Below, one piece after another: positions 1 through 5,562 of a DNA stretch of 5,562 nucleotides. The translations under genes were made by a program, and so were the position numbers. Numbering within the stretch: position 1 is the stretch's first letter; each line of letters starts with the position of its first letter. This DNA comes from Gammaproteobacteria bacterium RBG_16_37_9 (GTDB lineage: Bacteria; Pseudomonadota; Gammaproteobacteria; UBA9339). The DNA lies in contig MGXJ01000060.1 in the NCBI GenBank assembly GCA_001801345.1, positions 5,721-11,282 of the forward strand, written 5' to 3'. Below the pieces are notes generated by a model. That model worked only from the letters and a program-made list of their open reading frames with translations, did no database searches and had not been told where the DNA came from.

Positions 1-619
1 AAGTTTCTATTTTATTCTTTTGCTCTGTTTCATCAGAACCGATTAGTTTCTTAAGCTCTAATTTCATACTATCGGCGTTTATTCCGATAATAGCCAGTGG
101 AGTGCGCAATTCGTGCGCGAGACAGTTAGACAATACATCTACGGCTCGAGAAATTTGCTCAGTGGTTTCTTTTTGTAATTGCTCGGTTTTTTTGCGGTCG
201 GTAATATCAACTGAGATACCAAGCACTCCAATAACCTCACCAAAACTATTTCGTAGTGGCACTTTTTGGCTCAACACCACTGCATCTCTTCCATCGTAAA
301 TAGCTAGCTCTTCAGCTGTCTTCATTTTACCAGTAGCCATCACTTCTAAATCATTTTCCCTAAATACTGCGGCATTACCTTTTCCCCACGGGAGCTCCAT
401 ATCGGTTTTACCAATAATTTCATTGCCAGATTTTAATCCCAAACTTATTGCTTGCTTATCATTACTACCAAGATAAACTCCATTCCTATCCTTCCAATAA
501 ATATGAGCTGGTGTGTGAGCTAAAATGTAATTCAATATAAAAGCTGCTTCTTTATTTTCTGCTTTTGAGCAAACCTGTATCTTTTGACTAGTAATATCAA
601 TTGGTGTTTTCTTAACCAT
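1..619 (-). CDS. PAS-domain sensor histidine kinase, N-terminal part (truncated by window edge)
   Basis: The frame is open from an ATG at 619-617 to the left edge, about 206 codons with no stop. Residues ~25-145 look like a PAS sensor domain: a 'YWKDRNGVYLGSND' segment, then 'GKTDMELPW', ending in 'GVLGISVDITDRKKTE', the usual PAS/PAC exit into a helical linker. Next comes a HisKA H-box, 'LAHELRTPLAII', with the predicted phospho-accepting histidine at residue 169. The ATPase domain and any receiver domain would lie outside the window. No transmembrane segment or signal peptide is seen in this part, so sensing is probably cytoplasmic unless helices come later. An ATG at 630-628 is in another frame and stops quickly; a GGGG at 628-625 is a weak ribosome-binding candidate for the 619 start. 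The family is clear; the ligand and partner regulator are unknown. The PAS wording recalls Legionella/Coxiella-type kinases (from memory, not searched). Confidence 0.88.
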   Translation of the reverse strand, partial: MVKKTPIDITSQKIQVCSKAENKEAAFILNYILAHTPAHIYWKDRNGVYLGSNDKQAISLGLKSGNEIIGKTDMELPWGKGNAAVFRENDLEVMATGKMKTAEELAIYDGRDAVVLSQKVPLRNSFGEVIGVLGISVDITDRKKTEQLQKETTEQISRAVDVLSNCLAHELRTPLAIIGINADSMKLELKKLIGSDETEQKNKIET

Positions 620-740
620 AATAGCCCCATCTTCTATATAAGATAATCAAAAAAGTAACTACACCACAAAAAATACACAAACTAACGAAAACTCTAGCGA
701 ATGCTAAACTAATTCAGTCAATATATCAAAAACAAATATT

Positions 741-759
741 TGTCACCCCGACGAAGGCC
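741..759. repeat. possible fragment of a dispersed palindromic intergenic element
   Basis: The string 'tgtcaccccgacgaaggcc' is GC-rich against an AT-rich background. It resembles one half of the 'GTCA-CCCCG...CGGGG-TGAC' palindromic repeats scattered between genes in many proteobacteria. Its other half is not found nearby, so if real it is a decayed or truncated copy. It lies 12 bases from the large inverted repeat and may belong to the same composite element. Recognition is by resemblance only. Confidence 0.3.
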
Positions 760-771
760 CATGTATGGATC

Positions 772-850
772 AGGTGTCAAGTCCCGACAATCGACAATGT
801 TAATAGCCTCTAGATTAGCAGTCATTGTCGATTGTCGGGACTTGATACCT
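772..850. repeat. 28-bp inverted repeat with 23-base loop, downstream of ileS
   Basis: The left arm (772-799, beginning aggtgtcaagtcccgac) is the reverse complement of the right arm (823-850) at 27 of 28 positions. The one exception, 776 against 846, would be a G-U wobble in plus-strand RNA and an A-C mismatch in minus-strand RNA. The spacer 800-822 is AT-rich and contains the palindrome tctaga (809-814). Each arm carries a tandem heptamer, CGACAAT twice (785-798) or its complement (824-837). The arms are more GC-rich than their surroundings. No T-run follows the stem on either strand, so it is not a classical intrinsic terminator. It could still stall or protect the 3' end of the ileS mRNA. 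It looks like a dispersed palindromic repeat or a small non-autonomous element; no transposase and no clear target-site duplication are visible. Confidence 0.85.
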
Positions 851-859
851 TGCCTAATG

Positions 860-878
860 TTGTAAGGACTTGACACCT
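860..878. repeat. degenerate third copy of the inverted-repeat arm, abutting the ileS stop
   Basis: The 19 bases ttgtaaggacttgacacct match 832-850 (ttgtcgggacttgatacct) at 16 positions in the same orientation. Bases 866-878 are an exact reverse complement of 772-784, so this copy can pair perfectly over 13 bp with the left arm, in competition with the 823-850 arm. It overlaps the last two bases of the ileS TAG codon (877-879). Confidence 0.7.
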
Positions 879-3729
879 ACGCAAAATACCGCATCTCGCC
901 TGCGCCAAACAAATTATCCGCACATCTTGCGCATAATTCGGGATGATCTTTATCGCTACCAACATCTTCACGATAATGCCAACAACGCACACATTTCTTG
1001 TGCAGTGATGGCAAAGCGATTAATTTTAAACCGGCAATTCCAGTAATAATGGCATCTTGGGGCGCAGAAGCAATATGTTGCGCAGTAGCAGCAGAAGTAA
1101 TTAATACAAAACGCAAATCTTCTTTTAATTTTGACAATACTGACAAAACTTTATCATCACAATATAGCGTTACAGCAGCTTCAAGACTCGAGCCGATAAC
1201 ATTACTAGCTCTGAGTTTTTCAAGCTCTTTATTAACTGCTGTTCTGTAATTTTGGATATCACTCCAATCATTAGCAGTAATTTCATCTTGGGATAAATCA
1301 AAATCATCACCACTGGCTATCTCACTAAAGCGCGTCATAAAAACTGACTCTGCTCTAGAAGTAATCTCATGCGTTTTATCCATTACCAGCATCTCTTGCC
1401 AAATTTCTTCAGCAGTAAAACTTAAAATTGGCGCGATCAATCGAACCAGAATCTCTAAAATATGAAAGAGCGCGGTTTGCGCTGAGCGTCTACCAAGACT
1501 GGCTTGCGACATCGTATACAAACGATCTTTAATGATACTAAAATAAAAGCTACTAATATCATTAGTAAGCAACCCCTGTAGATTATTACACACCACATGA
1601 AATTGATATAAGTTGTAATGATCGCGGCTATTATTAGCTAAATTTAAAATCTGCGCTACCGCTAAGCGATCAAGCGATAACATTTTTTCTGATGGCATTA
1701 AATCGTGCTTTGGATTGAAATCAGATAAATTACCCAATAAAAATCTTGCGGTATTACGTAAGATACGATAAACATCGATTGTCCGCGCAAGAATCTCTTC
1801 TGAAACCGCAAGATCATCATGCAAATAACTTGATGCTGACCATAATCGTAAAACATCTGCGCCGTATTTATCAACCACCTGTTTTGGATCAATTACATTA
1901 CCAAGCGACTTCGACATTTTATGACCTTTGGCGTCAACACAAAAGCCGTGAGTTACAACTGTCTTGTATGGCGCAACCTTATGCAAAGCAAGCGATGTCA
2001 ATAAAGAAGACTGAAACCAACCGCGATGTTGATCACTACCTTCTACATATACATCAGCGGGAAAATGCAGCTCTTCGCGTTGTTTTAATACACAGTAATG
2101 ACTGACTCCAGAATTAAACCAAACATCTAAGGTATCACTAACCTTATCGTAACTTTCTGCGTCAGTATCTTTGGCATGTTCTTTTAAAAAACTCACTGGC
2201 TCAACACCATACCAATAAATAAGACCATTTTTTTCGATATTTGGCGCTATAACATCATTCACTAAACGTTGCATCTGGGGATGAATTTCACCGCTTTCTT
2301 TATGAATGAACAATGTCATGGGAATTCCCCAAAACCGCTGCCTTGAAATACACCAATCTGGCCGCTGTTCAATCATGCTTTTAATGCTGTTTTTGCCTTG
2401 GATTGGAATCCAGTTTACTTTTTCGATTGCATCTTGACCCATCTGACGCAATGTTGGCTTATGTTTAGGCGCAAAATCCATACTAACAAACCACTGCTGA
2501 GTCGCACGAAAAATTAGCGGGGTTTTATGTCGCCAGCAATGAGGATAACTATGCTCTAAAGTTTTTGCATGAATTAAATTGCCAAATTCTTTGAGCACCG
2601 TAATAACTTGTTCATTAGCATCAAATACATTAAGACCAGCAAAAAATTTTGTCGAACTTAAAAATTTACCATTGGATCCTACTGGATTATTAATCGGTAA
2701 TTTATAGTGCAAACCAATTTTGTAATCTTCCTGGCCGTGCGCCGGAGCTGTATGCACCGCGCCAGTGCCCACATCGAATGTAACATGCTCTCCTAAAATA
2801 ACCGGAACAGTTTTATCATCCAAAAATGGATGCTTTAACATCAACCCTTGTAACTCCTCGCCAACATATACTTTTTCAATTCTATATTCAGTTTCACCAT
2901 AACGCTGCATAACTTGTTCTAACAAGTCTTCTGCAAAAATAAAATGCTCATTCAAAGTAATGCAATGCACTAGTGCATATTTCAATTTTGGGTGCAAGCA
3001 TACAGCTTCGTTTGCAGGCAAAGTCCAAGGGGTAGTAGTCCAAATAGGAATACTTAGGTTTTCAACCTTAAACTTATCGGAATTAACTACACGAAATTTA
3101 ACGTCAATTGCCGGTGAAACTTTATCTTTATATTCAACTTCGGCTTCAGCTAAAGCTGAACCACAAGCAATACACCAATGCACTGGCTTATAACCACGTA
3201 TAACATAACCAGCTTCAATAATCCCCAACAATGCCCGGACGATATCAGCTTCATATTTAAAATCCATGGTGCTATAAAAATTTTCCCAATCTCCTATAAC
3301 ACCCAAACGTTTAAAAGCTTTTATTTGTATCTGGATTTGCTCTGCAGCATATTTACGGCACTCAGTGATAAATTTTTCTACTGGAACTTTTACATTTGCC
3401 TTCCCAATTTTTTTCTCAACATTTAATTCACTCGGCAAACCATGACAATCCCAACCCGGAACATATGGCACACTATAGCCCTCGAGCAATTTCGTTTTAT
3501 TAATAATATCTTTGAGAATTTTATTAAAAGCATGTCCTAAGTGGATATCACCATTGGCATAAGGAGGACCATCATGCACAATAAATTTACCTCGAGCATT
3601 TTTGGGACTAACAAAACTTTGGTATAAATTAATTGTCTGCCAAAATTCGAGCATTTTTGGTTCGCGTTTTGGCAGATCAGCTTTCATCGGAAAACTTGTT
3701 TGCGGAAGATTAACATTGTAAGTTGTCAT
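877..3729 (-). CDS. ileS: isoleucyl-tRNA synthetase
   Basis: This class I aminoacyl-tRNA synthetase joins isoleucine to tRNA-Ile in the cytoplasm and proofreads mischarged valine. It is complete at 950 aa, close to the ~938 aa of the E. coli enzyme. Visible landmarks in order: the HIGH-type motif HLGH at 63-66; PGWDCHGLP at 91-99; the CP1 editing domain with WTTTPW at 230-235 and GTGAVHTAPAHGQEDY, whose aspartate at ~335 matches the conserved editing Asp; 'ISRQRFWGIP'; KMSKS at 604-608; the anticodon-binding helical region with 'RNTARFLL'; and a C-terminal zinc finger with cysteines 913, 916, 933 and 936. The protein ends GEMRYFA, like the usual family end. One oddity is serine at residue 100, where the family usually has isoleucine (HGLPIE). 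The ATG is 6 bases after the transporter stop, with a weak GTAGGG ribosome-binding site at 3744-3739, suggesting coupled translation. The TAG stop touches a repeat. Confidence 0.98.
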   Translation of the reverse strand: MTTYNVNLPQTSFPMKADLPKREPKMLEFWQTINLYQSFVSPKNARGKFIVHDGPPYANGDIHLGHAFNKILKDIINKTKLLEGYSVPYVPGWDCHGLPSELNVEKKIGKANVKVPVEKFITECRKYAAEQIQIQIKAFKRLGVIGDWENFYSTMDFKYEADIVRALLGIIEAGYVIRGYKPVHWCIACGSALAEAEVEYKDKVSPAIDVKFRVVNSDKFKVENLSIPIWTTTPWTLPANEAVCLHPKLKYALVHCITLNEHFIFAEDLLEQVMQRYGETEYRIEKVYVGEELQGLMLKHPFLDDKTVPVILGEHVTFDVGTGAVHTAPAHGQEDYKIGLHYKLPINNPVGSNGKFLSSTKFFAGLNVFDANEQVITVLKEFGNLIHAKTLEHSYPHCWRHKTPLIFRATQQWFVSMDFAPKHKPTLRQMGQDAIEKVNWIPIQGKNSIKSMIEQRPDWCISRQRFWGIPMTLFIHKESGEIHPQMQRLVNDVIAPNIEKNGLIYWYGVEPVSFLKEHAKDTDAESYDKVSDTLDVWFNSGVSHYCVLKQREELHFPADVYVEGSDQHRGWFQSSLLTSLALHKVAPYKTVVTHGFCVDAKGHKMSKSLGNVIDPKQVVDKYGADVLRLWSASSYLHDDLAVSEEILARTIDVYRILRNTARFLLGNLSDFNPKHDLMPSEKMLSLDRLAVAQILNLANNSRDHYNLYQFHVVCNNLQGLLTNDISSFYFSIIKDRLYTMSQASLGRRSAQTALFHILEILVRLIAPILSFTAEEIWQEMLVMDKTHEITSRAESVFMTRFSEIASGDDFDLSQDEITANDWSDIQNYRTAVNKELEKLRASNVIGSSLEAAVTLYCDDKVLSVLSKLKEDLRFVLITSAATAQHIASAPQDAIITGIAGLKLIALPSLHKKCVRCWHYREDVGSDKDHPELCARCADNLFGAGEMRYFA

Positions 3730-3735
3730 ATTTTT

Positions 3736-4605
3736 TTACCCTACTTGAACCATTTCATCTTTTCGAAAGCTCTGAGCAAAAATAATAGCAACTACTATCA
3801 TTAGCCCACCAGCTATATTTGCTATAATAATTTTTTCACCCCCAATAGTCCATGCAAAAATAGCGATAAATATTGGTTCTAAAGACAAGGCAATAGCAAA
3901 TACTGTCGGCGATATAATTTTTTGCACACTTAACTGAATTATATAACATAGAACATTGGCAAATATGGCCAAATATAGGATCCACCAAATAACATCTAAA
4001 GACGCAACTGCAAATGGCAGCTTAAATAATAAAATACCGAAAAAACCAGCAAGAGTTGCCACCAAAAATTGTTGAAAATTAAGCACCCAAATATCGCATT
4101 TTTTTACCACCAAATCAGCATACACAATATGCGCAGCAAACATTACTGAGCTAAAAAGCATTAAAAGATCTCCCCACTGAAAGCTTCCGATGCCCCCAGT
4201 AATACTCCACAAACCAATACCAGCTAAAATTATGGCAGCCAAAATATTCCAACGTAATTTTTCCCGCCCACAAAAAAAACTTATGATCGGCACAAAAATC
4301 ACGAATAATCCTGCAATAAATCCAGCATTAACTAGCATCATGTAATATATAGCAATAGCTTGGGTTACATAAGAAGTAAATAGTAGTAAGCCTAAAATTA
4401 AACCCTCTTTTAAATGTTGCCAAGGTTTTTTGCGTAAAAATAACAAAATCATACCCATGATCACGCTAGCTAATGCAAAACGGTAGCAAACTAAAGCAAC
4501 CGCATCCACACCAACTGAACTTTTTTTAATCGCAATAAAAGTCGATGCCCAAATAATCGTAGCAATTAATATGGCAAAATTAGCGGCCATTTTGTTTAGT
4601 TTCAT
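3736..4605 (-). CDS. EamA-family (drug/metabolite transporter superfamily) membrane protein
   Basis: The 289-aa protein is almost wholly hydrophobic, with about ten predicted transmembrane helices (roughly 8-26, 35-57, 68-88, 91-110, 121-137, 144-162, 178-198, 206-228, 235-254, 262-280) in two repeated EamA halves. Family-like signatures are 'WASTFIAIKKS' in helix 1, 'NAGFIAGLFVIFVPI' in helix 4 and 'LSLEPIFIAIFAWTIGGE' near the start of the last helix pair. Ten helices and this length are typical of inner-membrane EamA permeases, which export or import amino acids, nucleosides or other metabolites. The substrate cannot be told from sequence. The start at 4605 lies 26 bases inside ribF and the stop is 6 bases before ileS, so it is probably co-transcribed and translationally coupled with both. 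A transporter between ribF and ileS is not the usual layout. Methionine 6 (4590) is an alternative start but has no ribosome-binding site. Confidence 0.93.
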   Translation of the reverse strand: MKLNKMAANFAILIATIIWASTFIAIKKSSVGVDAVALVCYRFALASVIMGMILLFLRKKPWQHLKEGLILGLLLFTSYVTQAIAIYYMMLVNAGFIAGLFVIFVPIISFFCGREKLRWNILAAIILAGIGLWSITGGIGSFQWGDLLMLFSSVMFAAHIVYADLVVKKCDIWVLNFQQFLVATLAGFFGILLFKLPFAVASLDVIWWILYLAIFANVLCYIIQLSVQKIISPTVFAIALSLEPIFIAIFAWTIGGEKIIIANIAGGLMIVVAIIFAQSFRKDEMVQVG

Positions 4606-5533
4606 AAATTTCTAACCTATTTTTTCTAGCCAACGTTACATCATCTTCAATTTGTGCTTTTAGTTCTGCCAGCGAATTAAATTTCTTTTCATCTCTAATT
4701 TTTTTACAAAACTCTAGCATAATTCTCTTGCCATAAATATTGGCATCAAAATCTAAAATATAAACCTCAAGTAATTTCTTCTTACTCAAAATCGTAGGAC
4801 GAAAACCAATATTAGCCAAACCAAATAAAGGAGTTTGCGCCAAATTATAGACTTTAACCGCATAAATTCCCATAAGCGGTAGTTCACGCCGCTTTAAATG
4901 AATATTTGCCGTAGGAAACCCTATTTTGTGCCCAATATGATCGCCTGGCACTACTCTTCCACAAATACTATATGGTCTACCTAAAAATTTAGCTGCGCTA
5001 TCTAAATTGCCTTGCCAAAGCGCAGAGCGGATTAAAGAACTACTAACCCGAACTCCATCAATTTTAAATGCAGCAACTTCTGTAACCTGAAAATTACCAG
5101 TAATTGATGCTTGCTTGAGTAGAGAAAAATCTCCTTCGCGTTTGTGTCCAAAAACAAAATCATCACCAACTACTAAATGGCTAACGTGTAATGAATCAAG
5201 CAAAATCTCTGTAATAAATCTGCTAGCAGTAATATCAGCAAAACGTAAATTAAAAGGTAAAACTAAAATTCGATTTATTCCGTGTTTTTCTAACAAAAAT
5301 TTTTTTTCATGTAAACTGGTTAGACGCATTGATCTATCACCAGTGAAAAACTCTTCCGGCTGCGGTTCAAAAATTACCACTACCGCTGGCAGTTTTAATT
5401 CGGCTGATTTTTCTTTAACAATCTCTATAATCTTTTGATGTCCAAGATGCACTCCGTCATAATTACCAATGGTAGCTACACATCCACTGGCAAATTGTGT
5501 TTTTAAATTATGTAGTCCTCGAATTATTTGCAT
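4580..5533 (-). CDS. ribF: bifunctional riboflavin kinase / FAD synthetase
   Basis: RibF phosphorylates riboflavin to FMN and then adenylylates FMN to FAD in the cytoplasm. The 317-aa protein is complete and of normal length. The N-terminal nucleotidyltransferase (FMN adenylyltransferase) half shows GNYDGVHLGH with an HxGH motif at 29-32, VGDDFVFG from 122, and RVSSSLIR at 162-169, which corresponds to the family's ISSTxIR. The C-terminal flavokinase half (~183-307) shows KIGFPTANI, with GFPTAN at 205-210, followed by GIYAV and 'ANIGFRPT'. The start at 5533 gives MQIIRGLHNL, aligning with the E. coli start MKLIRGIHNL, so it is well supported even though the AT-rich 29 bases upstream show no Shine-Dalgarno sequence. 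It is the first gene of the ribF-transporter-ileS cluster in this window; its promoter probably lies beyond the right edge. Its 3' end overlaps the transporter by 26 bases. Confidence 0.97.
   Translation of the reverse strand: MQIIRGLHNLKTQFASGCVATIGNYDGVHLGHQKIIEIVKEKSAELKLPAVVVIFEPQPEEFFTGDRSMRLTSLHEKKFLLEKHGINRILVLPFNLRFADITASRFITEILLDSLHVSHLVVGDDFVFGHKREGDFSLLKQASITGNFQVTEVAAFKIDGVRVSSSLIRSALWQGNLDSAAKFLGRPYSICGRVVPGDHIGHKIGFPTANIHLKRRELPLMGIYAVKVYNLAQTPLFGLANIGFRPTILSKKKLLEVYILDFDANIYGKRIMLEFCKKIRDEKKFNSLAELKAQIEDDVTLARKNRLEIYETKQNGR
4615..4618 (-). promoter_or_regulatory. ribosome-binding site of the transporter gene
   Basis: An AGGT lies on the minus strand inside the ribF 3' end, 9 bases upstream of the ATG at 4605. 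The alternative ATG at 4590 is preceded by an A-rich stretch with no purine-rich Shine-Dalgarno match, so this site favours the upstream start. The match is short and moderate in strength. Confidence 0.45.
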
Positions 5534-5562
5534 AATATATTATTAAACAAAAAGATACAGAT

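Noticed and set aside
102..299. Plus-strand open frame of 65 codons
   Set aside because: It is antisense to the PAS/H-box coding sequence of the histidine kinase.
620..721. Promoter for the histidine kinase
   Set aside because: A TTGACT lies on the minus strand at 721-716, but nothing close to TATAAT sits 16-18 bases after it, and other pairings are equally weak in this AT-rich stretch.
772..850. Intrinsic transcription terminator for ileS
   Set aside because: The stem is much longer than usual, the loop is 23 bases, and no T-run follows on either strand; kept as a repeat only.
1746..2105. Plus-strand open frame of 119 codons inside ileS
   Set aside because: It lies fully antisense to well-conserved IleRS sequence including the KMSKS region, and its translation shows no recognisable domain.
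5115..5438. Plus-strand open frame of 107 codons inside ribF
   Set aside because: It is antisense to the conserved RibF nucleotidyltransferase domain and has no recognisable features.
5534..5562. Promoter or -10 box directly upstream of ribF
   Set aside because: The AT-rich bases produce TATAAT-like strings by chance, no -35 can be placed within the 29 bases available, and there is no Shine-Dalgarno match.

Overview
The window carries four same-direction genes, all on the minus strand. In transcription order they are ribF (bifunctional riboflavin kinase/FAD synthetase), an EamA/DMT-type ten-helix membrane transporter, ileS (isoleucyl-tRNA synthetase), then, after a short repeat-rich gap, the first ~206 codons of a PAS-domain sensor histidine kinase that runs off the left edge. 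The DNA is AT-rich.

Organism (inference): RibF opens with the MQIIRGLHNL-type N-terminus typical of gammaproteobacterial RibF. IleS has the bacterial layout with a C-terminal four-cysteine zinc finger, and the ribF-to-ileS neighbourhood is a known gammaproteobacterial arrangement. The low GC and the 'YWKDRNGVYLGSND'-style PAS domain recall Legionella/Coxiella-like bacteria. This is a guess from family memory; no marker in the window settles it.

Layout: 5533-4580 ribF; 4605-3736 transporter, overlapping the ribF 3' end by 26 bases; 3729-877 ileS, starting 6 bases after the transporter stop. These three look like one translationally coupled operon whose promoter lies beyond the right edge. The usual next gene in gammaproteobacteria, lspA, is not here. 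Instead 876-620 is non-coding and holds a near-perfect 28-bp inverted repeat (772-799 / 823-850), a degenerate third copy of the arm that abuts and partly forms the ileS stop codon (860-878), and a possible fragment of another palindromic element (741-759). The histidine kinase start follows at 619.

Function: RibF makes FMN and FAD and IleS charges tRNA-Ile, both essential housekeeping roles. The transporter has no assignable substrate and looks like an addition to the ancestral ribF-ileS pair. The kinase is a separate signalling gene. I see no defence system, mobile-element gene, RNA gene or CRISPR. The most interesting non-genic signal is the repeat cluster at the end of ileS.
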